The notes under the pieces: model-generated
Seen by the model: the letters and a program-made list of their open reading frames with translations, nothing else
Told to the model about the DNA's origin: nothing
Databases searched by the model: none
Position numbers and translations under genes: made by a program
Assembly: GCA_026874595.1 (NCBI GenBank)
Contig: CM049306.1
Coordinates: 58,658,019-58,722,018 of the forward strand
DNA: 64,000 bases
Reading direction: 5' to 3'
DNA from: Sipunculus nudus
Taxonomy: Eukaryota > Annelida > Sipuncula > Golfingiida > Sipunculidae
Shown: piece by piece, positions 12,716 through 24,849 of the stretch
Layout of the letters: the number at the start of each line of letters is the position of its first letter
Position numbering within the stretch: the first letter of the stretch is position 1

Positions 12716-13065
12716 GTAAATGAGAGAGTAAAACGAGAATTGGCGCGTCGCCCCCTTGTTGCGCATGTTATCCGTCCCGTATGTGAGTAGTGTGACGTAG
12801 ACAAAGCATGTGTACACATGAGGCGAGGAATGAACATGACTGCGTTCATGAAACAGCTTGTCAGCGTTCTGAGGAGATTTAGACACATAATATCAGAGAA
12901 CATGTCTGTGGAACGTGAATAAGGTAGATAATGCCATTCATGACCTTCTAAATAGTCGCCTGAATGATGTAAGACGTGTTAGATGAGCCTTGGTCGTGGC
13001 GTGTGTAGTCAGGTGATGACTGTCCAGGTAAGACGGATTCTCTAGTTTGGCCGTAGGAGCTATTC

Positions 13066-13103
13066 TTTTTTTTTTTTTTTTTTTTTTTCTTCTCTTTTTT
13101 TCG
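13066..13103 (-). other. Poly-A tail of the LINE
   Basis: A T run (23 bases from 13066) followed by T-rich sequence on the + strand lies about 180 bp beyond the ORF2 stop, in the position and orientation of a LINE poly-A tail. Confidence 0.75.
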
Positions 13104-13283
13104 CCTCAGATTTTTTCTTTGACTTAAAAGTTCACTTGATATTTCATCATAGGCGATATTTTTTTTAATGTCAAACAAACAATCAATTACAAATACTTAT
13201 ACATAGTTCAAGGTACATTGTGATACAAGTTATGTTTCTCATTATCAGACCATACATATTATGACGGTACTCATATATAATTT

Positions 13284-16200
13284 TCAGTTTTTACTCATAT
13301 TTTTTAATTCACCCCATTTTTTGTAATGCATATTTAGAATTCCCCTTTTATTAGCTATGTATCTTTCAACATTTTCAATATCCATTAATTTACTTTTAAA
13401 TACAGCAAATAAAGCAGAATGATAGCCCTCTCTTTCTTTATACAAGACATATTTGTACAGCAGCAAAATTTGGTTAATTAACATGTTATCTTCACCAACT
13501 GGTATCATGCCATATATAATTAAAGATGGTGATATTGGTGGAAAATTCACATTATACTTCTGTAACCAGGATGTTATTTTCAGGTAAAAGTTCTTAGCAA
13601 CCATACAGTCAAGAAATGTATGTAGTATCTTTTCTCTTTGCTCAAAACAATATGAACATTGAGGGGTTTCCTTTAAATTCCACTTATACAACAGATCATT
13701 TAGAGGAATGTAGTTATTTAATATTTTATATTGAATCTCTCTAAGATGAGTGTCTAAGGTACTTTTATATATTCCACTATAAACATGTTCCCATTTCACC
13801 TCGATACTGTTTTCTTGGTTTTTATTATCCCATACTTTCTGAGCTGTAGGAGTTTCCCATATTTTCTCCACCAAAGTCTTATATATATCTCTAGCATTTA
13901 ATGTATCCAATTTCTCTAAACCATTCACAGTTACAACGCTGTCAACATCACTTCCTTCATCATGTATATGTTCATACCCTGTAAACCTGTCTCTCCAAGT
14001 TTTTGGAATAGCCCGTTTTAATGCCATCCAAAACATATAATCAATGTGATTCATACATATATTCTTCTCCCGTATTTTTTCCCATGGCTTCCACTTTCCA
14101 TCATAATTTACCAGGTCTTTTATATAATATAATTTGCTACTTACATAATGTTTGTTGTATAGAGGTCTGTTATTAATCTTTATATATTGATTATTCCACA
14201 AGCTTTGATATATGACATCTTCTGTCGATTCGGGTATAACTGATACATATGAAGCCCATTCCTCTAAACATTTCAAATAAAATCTTGGCAATCCTTTGGG
14301 TAACACATTCATATCAAAGTTTCCTCTTATACAGTTCAATCCGCCTATCTTCCTTAATCTGAAATTCAAAATTTTACTACTGGCAGATTCTTCTGAACAC
14401 AAAATGCGTTTAATCCACACTATTCTTTGTGTCTTTATTTTGCATTCAATGTCTGGAAAATTGATCCCCCCTTTCTCATACTGACCAATAATGGTTGCAT
14501 ATTTTACTTTAGGCTTCTTAGCCCTCCAAATAAAGTCACAGAGTAGTCTTTTTAAATTCTTTACTGTAGTATTTGGTGGTACTAACATATTAGTTACATA
14601 AAGAAGTTTTGTAATTGCCAATGAGCGTACCACCTCTGCTCTGCAATATATTGTTAGTGTTCGTCTTTTCCACATGTTTAATGTGGTTGCTAAGTTGTGT
14701 TCAACCCTCTTGAAATTGTTTTTGTACACCAAATCATCATTGTATGAAAAATAAATCCCAAGTATTTTCATGGTTGACACTGTAAGGTTGATCCATTTCA
14801 GATTAAAATTCTCAAATACCTTATCTTTTATTGACCCAGTACAAGTTACCTCTGACTTTGTACGATTCATTTTAAGTGAAGAATAATATTCAAACATTTG
14901 CAGCACTTCAAGAACCTTGCTCAATGAATCAACATCCTTAACTAAAACAGTTGTGTCATCTGCAAACATACACATTTTGACAGTGGTATTTCCAATCTGT
15001 ATTCCATGAATATCTTTATCTTGTCTTATCATTATAGCCAATATTTCAATAACAATTATAAATAAATATGCAGCCAGTGGGTCACCCTGTCTAGTTCCTC
15101 TTTCCAACTGAAAATAACCTGTTGTGAATCCATTATTCATAACTGAACTCTGTATATCGTAATGTAATATTTTTACCCATCTAAGAAATGAATGACTGAA
15201 ACCAAAGTATTTTAAAGCTGCCAAAATAAAATCATGATCTACACTGTCGAAAGCAGATTCTAAATCAGCTGCAAACATAATCCCTGGGAGTTTCTCTTCA
15301 GCAGTATAGTACATTATATCCCAAATCAATCTTATAGGTTCTCCTATATATCGACCTTTTATAAATGCATACTGATTAGGCTGTATAATTTTCTGCAGAT
15401 ATTTTTCAATGCGCTTTACTAAAACCTTGCTTATTATTTTTACATCAACATTCAACAAGCTGATCGGTCTCCAGGCATTCTAATGGTTTAAATCCTTTCC
15501 TGGTTTATGAATTAATTTTACAAGAGCTTGTTTTTGTGTTGATGTCAACAATCCAGTATCATAGTTTTCATTTAGACATTCAGTTAAACACTGTCCAAGA
15601 TCATCAAATAATGCTAGATAGAATTCTTTTGTCAAACCGTCATTTCCTGGAGTTTTGTTATTTTTCATTGATTTTAAACATGTATACACCTCACTTTTTG
15701 TGATGTTTGCCCCACATGACTCCGCTTCCATCTCATTAAGTTTATTCATTGGCGCTTGGAGTCTTAGAAAAAAATCTTGCAACTCAGTTTCATCACATGA
15801 CACTTTTTTCCTATATTTATCTTCAAATGTGTTTTTAATAAATCTCATAATATCTTTGGAATCTTTAATATATTCACCATAACAATATAATTGTCTTATT
15901 ACAGAGTTATTTTTATTTCTTTTCTCAAGGTTTAAAAAATACCTAGACCCCTTTTCTCCCTGTTGCAGCCACTGAGCTCTTGACCTGATTATAACTCCTC
16001 GTGTGATGTTGTCATAATGTTCCTGTAACTTTTGCTTTGTTGTGTGGTATAAATCCTGCATTTCAGGTGTATCAGAACATCTTAATTCTTGTGCAAGTTT
16101 AGCCACTTTATTTTCCAACCAGACTTTATTTTCTCTGAGTTGTTTAGCCTTTAATTTACTATACTGTATCGTGAACTCTCTAATTTTATATTTTAGATAT

Positions 16201-17084
16201 TCCCATTTTGTCTTTGCCTTTTCAGTATTCATTTCCTGTTTCCATTCACTGATGTTTTCCTTAATCAATTTCAAATATTCAGTATCATTTAATAATTCAT
16301 TGTTCATACACCAGTGAGAAGGTCCCATTTTGTTATCTTTGCTGAAGTTTACATATATTAATACTGCTGAATGGTCTGTGCTAACAGATGGAATTATATC
16401 ACATTTTGTAACAAAAGACTGCAAAGTGTTTGTTATTAAAAAATAATCTAGACGTCTCTGAATTAAAGGAGTATTTGATCGCCAAGTAAAGGCTTTTATG
16501 TATTAATGTTTAAGACGCCATATATCACACAGGTTTAAAGCTTCCATGATGGTAGTTATTTTATTGACAGGATTATGTTTAACAGTGGTCCTTCCTCCAT
16601 CTGCGTCAAGTTCTGTAAGATGAACATTAAAGTCACCACCCCATATAATCTGTACATCTGTTTCCATAGTCAGTTTTGACAGTTCAGTGAGGATCATTTC
16701 ATAAAATTTGACTTGTTGAGTTTCATGGTTTGGGGCATATATGTTTACAAGTAGACAGTGCAAACCATTAATTTCACATTCCACAATGATATACCTCCCA
16801 GAAAGATCTATAGATTTATTAATTTCTCTGAATTCCAGATTCTTGCCAATTAATGTACATACACCACAAGACTTTGAATTTCCATGTGAAAAATACATTA
16901 CTCCTCGCCACTGATTGGACCATGTACTCTCGTCCTGTTTTGTACAGTGGCATTCTTGTAAAAAGCTTACACCATTATAACTATTGTGTTTAACTAACCA
17001 ATTTAAGATTTGTCTTCTCTTCATATATTTTCTTATTCCCCTGATGTTTAATGAGAGGACTTGGAATTTAATATTATCTGCCAT
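13284..17084 (-). pseudogene. LINE ORF2: APE endonuclease + reverse transcriptase, two internal stops
   Basis: ORF2p nicks the target and reverse transcribes the element RNA onto it. The 1267-codon frame starts MADNIKFQVLSLNIRGIRKY. The APE endonuclease shows LNIRG, LQECHC, NIYAPN and GGDFNVH. TAA at 16503-16505 (codon 194) falls just before KAFTWRSNTPLIQRRLDYF, the end of the endonuclease. TAG at 15480-15482 (codon 535) falls in KDLNH-stop-NAWRPISLLN, the first RT block. The RT shows MFAADLESAFDSVDHDF, RGTRQGDPLAAYLF and the catalytic FADD (about codon 707). A C-terminal zinc-finger-like CSYC...HTFLDC follows. No frameshift is visible. Confidence 0.92.
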
Positions 17085-18138
17085 AAAAATAATTAGTTGA
17101 AATGAAACATTTTGAATTTATAGGGTAGTTATAGTATGACAATTTCTTATTTGTATCATCATGCATCATAAACATCATTGTTACATTAAGCTTACAGGCC
17201 TTCATATCAATGATCACAAAATCAAAATACAATATACATGAATATAAAACCATATGGTCATTTTCCTTGCCTGGCTTTATATTAATTCTTATATTTACAA
17301 TATCAAGCAATTGAATAAGCTGTTCCAATGATTGTCCGTATCTGATCTGTTTAATCCCTCCTCTTAAATCCTTTATGAAAACCTTCCCATCCCAAGTCCA
17401 TGCCTCTTTTATTCTTTGGTCTTTTTTTACTCTGTTGTACAGTTCATGAAGTTCTTTACACAAATCATCAACTATTACTACTCTTGATCCTTTGCATTTT
17501 CTCCTTTCCTTCATCACTATTTCTTTGACCTCTCTCCTTAGAAATTTAACAATAATTGCCCTGGGCCCCTTTCCAGGAGCAGCATTATTTCCAGTATATT
17601 TACCAACTCTATGGGCAGCATCAATATCTTTTCTTTCAATGTCAACCCCAAGCTTTTCTCTGCAAAACTTTTGCACAGTTTCTTTGCAATTTTCTACTCC
17701 TATTTCATCTTGATCCCTCTCTCCAATACCAAAAATCCTAATATTTGCTTTTCTAGAGTACTGTTCAAGTTCAACTGACCTCCTCTGAGCCTCTCTAGCT
17801 TCTGTACAGGACATGCTTGCCACCACTTCTAAATGAGCAACCTGATCTGATAATTTTTTAATATCACTTCTCAAGCCTTCATTTACACTTTCTTATGTCA
17901 TAACTTTACTTTCTAACAGCTGAACTGTTGAATCAAATCTTTCTGTGATTTGTCTTACTATTTTTTCCTCCAACTCATTCAGCATTTTTCTTAATGTGTC
18001 TGTAGTAAGTGACATTTTTTCAACTGATTTTCCCTTTTTATCTGACAAATTAAACCTCTGATATTTATGTGGGGTACTAGGGGACGAAGAAGAAGAGCTG
18101 GATACTGTTGATCTTGATCTTTTAGATTTTCCGTACAT
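17074..18138 (-). pseudogene. LINE ORF1 protein (L1/Tx1-type), one internal stop
   Basis: ORF1p of this clade is an RNA-binding chaperone that coats LINE RNA. The ORF begins MYGKSKRSRSTVSSSSSSS, a Ser-rich basic N-terminus, followed by a coiled-coil-like segment (KMLNELEEKIVRQITERF). TAA at 17893-17895 (codon 82) interrupts it. The same frame resumes with LRSDIKKLSDQVAHLEVV, then the hallmark LEQYSRKANIRIFGI (from about codon 124) that opens the RRM, and a C-terminal part with DAAHRVGKY, RAIIVKFLRREVKE and VIVDDLCKELHELYNRVK. Total length is 355 codons. Its stop overlaps the ORF2 start. A single base change explains the interruption. Confidence 0.88.
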
Positions 18139-18954
18139 AACAAAGAAAACACATGAGCCTGAGTTACTGTTTTTATAATAAATACAAAATAATTGAATGT
18201 TGTATCAAGACTTGGGAAGGTATAGATTCAAAACCACTTTAGAACAAACAAAATCTCAACATTAAATATTAAATCATAGTTCACAATGTTTAACCTGCCA
18301 GGCAGTGGAGTTTGAAATTACAAACACATTATTAAGGTTCTTTCAAACACATTGACAATAGACCTGGCTCTGGAGGGACCTGGTGCAGTAGGGTCCACTG
18401 ACCACACACAAAGGGCTCACCCGGAGCCAACTGTTATGCAATAGTTCTTTCCCGTTTCCAAATAACAAAAGCTGATCAACCTGTAATTTTGTAAGACCAC
18501 AATTTGTTTTCTTTAAAAAAGCAAGAAATACTTCCCTTTTCGTTGAAATTTTGTGTATTCCCCTGTCCTGGAGCACAATCAAAACTTCCTGCAACTTTTC
18601 AAGATATATTCACATATAACATAACGATGGTTCACCAAATTACGCTTTTCCTCAAGTCGTCGCTTTGACCAAAACAGGTCATACAAGGTCACGACCTTTG
18701 AGCGTCATCTCCAGGCAAATATATGAAAAAAAAATAGAACTCACAATGTCTGTCGGCTTTAGAGGGTTGTAATATGTAGTGGATACACTGGCGGGACAGG
18801 AAAGTTTGTTGGTTGTCCGTGATAGTGAGTTGTCTGCTTTACTGAGTTTACGTTAAACTTAATATATTGATTTGAAGGGACTGAGATTTAGTGTTGGCAT
18901 TAGTGAATTGTCCGCCTTACTGAGTGGTCCACAAGTAGGAGTTTCACTGTAACT

Positions 18955-19560
18955 GTACCTGGTATAAGGTACTCAGGGTACAAATTTGATACTGGCATTT
19001 GATATGGACACCAGGCTTTGGTCAATTGCATGTACAAAGCTGTCACCCCTGTCAGGGCAGTTAACTATCCTAGGCAGGGGCAATTAGAAAGCATTCATCC
19101 CTGCTGCCTTTGTAGCTAGCTACCTGGCTAGCAAGCTGGGCAACCTCCAGCCTCTAAATAGGAAGTTCATTGCAGCATTATATTATCAGCACAAGTATAC
19201 AGCAACCAACAAAGGATAGATACAGGGGGGTTGCCTACATACCCCATTTTAGTAGTTGGCCAGTATGTACACTGAACAGGGTTGGGGCAAGGTACTTGTA
19301 CCTATATCTAGGTACACAATTCCTAGTTATGTGAATAACAGGTAAGATCTATACTGGATCTGGACATCAGGGTTGGTCAAGTAAGGTACTGAGCTGTCAT
19401 CCCTGTCAGGGCTGTTACCTAAACCAGGCAGGGGTAATTTCTAAGCTTTTAACCCTGCAGCCTTTGAACTTGATTGGACTTGGCTGGTAGCATGCTAGCC
19501 TAGCTACCTGCAGCCTCTACACAGGAAGTTCATTGTGGCATTATCAAATATAAAGGGTAC
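18955..19560. repeat. Direct repeat pair, about 160 bp, offset about 355 bp
   Basis: The segments near 19040-19180 and 19395-19545 share GCTGTCAxCCCTGTCAGGGC, AGGCAGGGG, CCTGCxGCCTTTG, CTAGCTACCTG and AGGAAGTTCATTG. GGTAC-rich phrases lie between them. No coding potential is seen. Confidence 0.75.
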
Positions 19561-20294
19561 AGAGCAAAGGTTATGGACAGTGTTGCTTTTATGCTCCATG
19601 TAGATACCTGTTGTCTAGTATGTATAAAAGAACATTGGTGTAGGATAAATTTGGAAGTAAAGAAAATACATATTATATCACTAAACTCCAACTAAAGACA
19701 AACATAAGCAGAACATCCCATTTTAAAGAAAGAAAATCCCAGCTCACGCATTACATGCAGGTGCTCAAAATTATCCACATTGTGACTTTACACCATGAAC
19801 AAATTTATTGTTACTTTTAATTTGTATGTATTATGGTCGTGAAGTTAATCTATTAAATTGATTGTAAGATATTCCCTATCAGTCATGCTATTAAGCCTCC
19901 TTACTCTCAAGTGTGGTGCTCCCAGAGATTTTGACTTTTTTTTTTATCGAAAAGAAAACATCACAGGTAACAAACATATATCATACATCATACATACAGA
20001 GATTGATAGCAGTTACAGTACAGTTATACAGTAACAAAGGAATCAAACTACAGGACATACATAGTTACTAAAGAGAATGAATACATACATGACATTTTTA
20101 GAAAGCTATTGCTGTCGTATAGTTATATGGCTCATTTGAAACATAACAATTTAAATTTATCATTAGGTTATGATTTAAAAAGGGAGTATACTATTAACTA
20201 TTCTGAAATAAAACATATTAGATTAGACCATTTTCCATAATGTTTACTGAGTTTGCATCATTTGGTTGCTATCTTTTTTTCAATTACATATATT

Positions 20295-20645
20295 TCATTT
20301 ATGAATGATGTGAAGCCCTGGAGTGCTGGTTTTTTCTTGTAACATCTTCAGTTGTAAATATTTTTTTACAGTTAAGGAAAGCATATTCAGCCATGAAAAC
20401 TCACTATTCCCAAGAAATAAATTGCTGCTTGTCAGCTCCAATGCTGGTCTATTGGAGAATTTACTCTGCATAGCTCTCAAGATCTCTCTCTGTAATATGA
20501 CAGTAAAAGGGCATTCCCAGAAAATGTGTTTTAGGGTTTCATTTACTTCATCATAAAAAGTGCATTTATTTGTATCGATAATATGTAATTTATAAAGAAA
20601 AGTATTCAAAGTAAGCCTTCTGTGTAATATAGAATATTGAAACAT
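20295..20645 (-). pseudogene. LINE ORF2 C-terminal fragment (zinc-finger-like)
   Basis: The fragment holds QYSILHRRLTLNTFLYKLHI, CTFYDEVNETLKHIFWECPF and a Leu-rich tail, the layout of the cysteine/histidine region after the RT of L1-like LINEs. The second Cys of the usual CxxC is Tyr (CTFY). It ends at a stop about 360 bp before the T run at 19935. Confidence 0.7.
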
Positions 20646-20913
20646 GCACAGTTTGGAAGATATTGTAGTTTTATACAGCTTAGAAAATCCTTGATAAACA
20701 CTTTCTGTTGATGTACTTAAATCAATTATCCATTTTTGTATTGCCTTTTTTGGTGCAGTTATGTGTTTATCAATATTATTATTATATATCTGCTTTGTGC
20801 TTTTCTGGGTATTTAGAAAAACATTTATTTTGAAATTTTATTGTACATATTGGTGTAGGCATAAGTTGTTCTACCTTCTTTACAGTTTGTCTCCATCTTT
20901 GTGGTATTGCTTA

Positions 20914-21940
20914 TTAGCCCTCAGGCTGATGGGCTATTGTCGTCACCCAAGCTGTCAGTCCGTCCGTCCGTCCGTCCGGCCTTCCGGCGTCCGTTAACTT
21001 TTACCTTGTGAGCGGGATATCTTGAAAAGTATTCACCGTCAGAATTTTATTTCCTCGGTAAAGATGTATATCGACAAAATCTCGGTCAAGTTCGAAGATG
21101 GGTGACCTTGACCTATTTTTCTACATTTTAGAGCTGATTATAGAAAAACACTTAGATGCTTATTACTCAGGAACCATTTGGTGGATTTTCACAAAACTTA
21201 CTATGATAGTCTGTACCTGCTATACAAGTTTGGTGGCGCCACCTACAATTTCTGATTTTTAATGAATTTTTATCGGATTTTTCAACTTTGGGCTTGTGAG
21301 CGGGATATCTCGAAAAGGATTCACCGTAAGAATTTTATTTTTTCAGAGAAGATGTATATTGACTAAATCTCGGTCAAGTTAGAAGATGGGTGACCTTGAC
21401 CTATTTTTCTACGTTTTAGAGCTGATTATAGAAAATACATTTGGAAGCTTATTTCTCAGGAACCATTGGATGGATTTTCACAATACTTACTATGATGATA
21501 GGGACTGATGGTCTGTAACTGCTGCACAAGTTTGGGGGCGCCACCTGCAATTTCTGATTTTTTATTGAATTTTTCTTGGATTTTTCAACTTTGGCCTTGT
21601 GAGCGGGATATCTCTAAAAGGATTCACAATAGGAATTTCATTTCTTTGGTGAAGATGTATATCGACAAAAATCTCGTTCATGTTCGAACATGGGTGACCT
21701 TGACCTACTTTTCAAGGTCACAGGGCTTATAATAGAATAAAACTTAGAAGCTTATTTTTCGGTAAGCATTTGGTGGATTGTTATGAATCATGGTACATAC
21801 CTCTCCATTTTAAATTTATAACTGAGATATGTACAGATATCAACCATGTGAGAACAGATATTTAGTACTTGTTACTGTAACCACCTCTAAACACTGTTCT
21901 TTTGGCTGAGGGCTTTTGTCAGCTTTTGCTGATATTCTAG
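20914..21940 (+). mobile_element. F2: Helitron/Helentron-like non-autonomous element (complete)
   Basis: The left end begins TTAGCCC and folds as AGCCC-TCA-GGC-TGA-T-GGGCT. It is followed by TTGTCGTCACCC, a TCCG run (about 20959-20978) and a minisatellite core of about 290-bp units at 21000-21290, 21290-21590 and 21590-21730. Near the right end CTGAGGGCT (21906-21914) is the inverse of the left AGCCCTCAG. Then come the hairpin TCAGC-TTTT-GCTGA and CTAG at 21937-21940. The surrounding LINE protein reads up to LEYASL on one side and AIPQRWRQTV on the other, so the insertion is bounded. There is no coding capacity, so movement would depend on a partner element. Confidence 0.75.
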
Positions 21941-22005
21941 TTATAAACTAGCATATTCAAGGATATTAAAATTGCATTTATATTTATCACATAATTCTTT
22001 ATAAC

Positions 22006-22821
22006 TCATAAATAATTTTTTGCTTGAAAATGTTTTATTAGGTCCTTTATATATATTATCCCATTATTGTAGAACATTTTTGAAAATATTATTCTATTTT
22101 GTATTTTTATATTAGAATTGAACCATATGCATTGTGACATTATGTCTTCAAAAGTGTTCAGATGATAAAAATTGTTGCTACACCAATGATTCATGATCTC
22201 CTCCCAAAAGGGGTCTTTTTAAAGCATTATATCTGTCACATTTTCTTTTACCAGGTAACAGTTGTATGAGTATTCTCCAAGTTTAAAAAATCTTAAGACT
22301 AATTTCTTTCATGCATTTAAGAGTTTTTTTTTAACAAGCGCTGTACCCATATTAATTTTAATGCTGCATTTTTGGAGGAAATATGAAACATGTTTAAGCC
22401 CCCCTTTTCTACAGATGCAATTAATGTTTGTCTTCTTATTATGTCTGAGCGTTTACCCAATATGAATTTATATATACGAGTTTCAATTTGTTTCATAAAA
22501 GCTTTGCAAGGAGTGGGTAAAACAGACAAGTGATAACTGAGAGAACACAGGTTTTAAGTAAAGTTATTTTTCCAATAGGGGTTAATTTTCTAGCATTCCA
22601 TATAGACAGTATATTATTTTATCACTAACTGGTTTAAAATTTTCATGAACTATGTTTTCCAAAGAGGGAGAAATTTTTACTCCTAGCAATGTAATGTTGG
22701 TTTCAGAATATGTCACACCCAAGTTCTTTATTGTGTTTTTTGCTGCATGATTATCCTTCCTAAGAGGCATTATAACAGTCTTATCTTTATTGTATCGCCA
22801 GACATAGTCTGGAGATACCAT
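22006..22821 (-). pseudogene. LINE ORF2 post-RT fragments
   Basis: Three frame-shifted pieces cover the connector between RT and the C-terminal finger: NNGIIYIKDLIKHF (22194-22006), CKAFMKQIETRIYKFILGKR and VEKGGLNMFHISSKNAALKL (22529-22317), and RYNKDKTVIMPLRKDNHA with NLGVTYSETNITLLGVKI (from about 22800). The last piece is interrupted at about 22793 by the F4 element. Confidence 0.65.
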
Positions 22822-24836
22822 GGTTTAGGCACGGTTGCGCCGCTGCCGCAGAGATTTCTTTTGGACACAATAACTAAAAAAATATTTCAAGGATCTTTTT
22901 CAAACTTGACACATTTATAGATATAGGTGATAGGACAAAGCCTATTTAAAATGGGGTCATGACCTCAACTAGGAGAGTGACCTTGACCTTGAATAGATCC
23001 ATTTTTGGGGAAAATCACACAAATTCTTAAATATCTCAAGAAATCTTTCATGGATTTATCCAAAAATCAAGTTGGACAAAGATCTTGGATAGTGATGTCA
23101 TGTATCGGAAACTGGTGGTGCCACCTAGTATCCTTTTCTTGTTTTTGTGCCGTTTAATACCCCCATCATTGCCACTTGACAGTACTTTTAGCATCACAAG
23201 TTAAAAACTGATTGACAGATTTCTTTAATATTATGCATGTACATAGGTATGGGTTATGGGATGATGTATATTAAAATTGGGGTCATGACCTTTCCTTTGA
23301 GAGTGGCTTTGACCTTGAATATTACCATATATGGTGAAAATCACATAAAATCATGAATATCTTAAAAAGGGATGCATGGATTGGTCCAAAAATCAAGTTG
23401 ACGGAAGATCTTGGATAGTTTTGTCTTTTGCAGAAGATAGGTGGCGCCACCTGTTGTCCTTTTCTTGTTTTTTGCGCCTTTGAATACCCCATCATTGCCA
23501 CTTGACAGTATATACTGTGAGCATTATAAGTCAAACAGTAATGGACAGATTTCTTTCATGTTATGCATGTATATAGATATGGTTAATGGAATGAGGTACA
23601 TTTAATTTTAAATTTAATTTTAAAATTTAATTTAATTTAAATTATTTTTTTTTTAATTTAATTTTTTTTTTAAATGTTGGATATTTTGGAATGCAGTTTA
23701 TTGATTTGGGGTCATGACCGTGACTATGAGAGTGACCTTGACCTTGAATATTCCCATATTTGGTGAAAAACATAAAATCATGAATATCTTAAAAAGGGCC
23801 ACTTGACAGCACTGTGAGCATTATAAGTCAAAAACTAATGGACAGATTTCTTTTATATTATGCATATACATAGATTTGGATTATGGGATGAGATATATTT
23901 CAATTTGGGTCCTGACCTTGCATATGAGAGGGGACTTGACTTTAAATATTGCCATATATGGTAAAAATCACCAACAATCATGAAAATCTCCAGTGAACCT
24001 GGGGGATTGCTTCAGCTAGTGGTCTGCACATGGTGTTGCATCATGTTTTGCCCAAACATCAGCAGTTCTGGGCCATGGTCAGATTCTATAAGTAGATATG
24101 ATGGTCAGTGATAAATGAATTAGTGCACTGGGTGTACCACAGAGTCACAACTGGATCTTTTCCTATGAGAGTGGTCTTGACCTTTGGACGAAGACTATTT
24201 AAAATGGCTCATGAATGTTGCCTTTATGGGACTTGACAGTATTGTCAGCATTATAAAATAAAAATTAAAAAGTTGTTGGATAGTGTTGTCATGTGCTGGA
24301 AACTAATTGGCAGATATCTTTCATATTATGCATATAGATAGATATGGGTAATGTGATGAGTCATTTGCTGGGAACTGCATGGTGGCACCCCCTACTCTAT
24401 TTTCTTGTTTTTCCACAATTTATGCTATTGATGAGGAACAAATGACAATTTTTATGACAATATAACAATTTATTACAAAGAACAAAATATGATGTGAAAC
24501 AAAATAAAACAGATATTATTATTTCATTCTCATTATCATATCTCTCCATCTCTCTGAAATCCTGTCTATCCATCTCTTTCTCTTTCTTTCTGCTTTACTC
24601 TATATTATTCTCAAACAAGTTACTCCAAACATACATATACAACTCAATACATCATTAAATATATACTTCTATTTATACATAACCTTTTACATAACAATTG
24701 CCTTCACTTTAAATATTCCTATATTTTGTACAAATGTTTCTCACATTCATTGCTAAAATACAAATACATCACATTATATCAACAAAATACCACAAAACCT
24801 CATTTGTCTGGCGATACTATGGCACCAGCGGTTTAG
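22793..24836 (+). mobile_element. F4: hairpin-ended satellite-cored element inside the LINE
   Basis: The left end carries a hairpin of TATCGCCAGAC and GTCTGGAGATA (22793-22817). The right end carries the inverse of the arm, TGTCTGGCGATA (24805-24816), and ends near GGTTTAG at 24836. The core has about 290-bp units with phrases such as GAGTGACCTTGACCTTGAAT, ATCATGAATATCTTAAAAAG and GGTGGCGCCACC. The LINE frame ends at GLKIN on the right and resumes at YNKDKTVIM on the left. An AT-only block (about 23600-23690) and an A/T- and CT-rich stretch (24440-24800) complete it. Confidence 0.6.
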
Positions 24837-24849
24837 TTTATCTTTAAAC

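Larger units (their letters stand above)
13066..18140 (-). mobile_element. L1/Tx1-like non-LTR retrotransposon (LINE-1 of this window)
   Basis: The element reads on the minus strand: ORF1 (18138-17074), ORF2 (17084-13284), about 180 bp of 3'UTR, and a poly-A tail seen as a T run at 13066-13088 on the + strand. ORF1 and ORF2 overlap by about 11 bp. Both ORFs stay in one frame over their whole lengths, with three nonsense codons as the only visible damage. The copy is therefore young but not coding-competent as read. The 5' end is not fixed; untranslated sequence may extend past 18140, and I found no convincing target-site duplication. Confidence 0.9.

Noticed and set aside
12257-12903. Overlapping 133- and 137-codon minus-strand frames rich in Tyr, Ile and Phe
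   Set aside because: They arise from a 116-bp tandem repeat whose unit lacks stops in those frames; a repeat-wide shift explains the overlap.
13066-13103. GTAGGAG next to the poly-A tail and again near 18935 as a LINE target-site duplication
   Set aside because: The second copy lies about 800 bp beyond the last recognisable LINE sequence, next to a transposon-like end; a 7-base match is easily chance.
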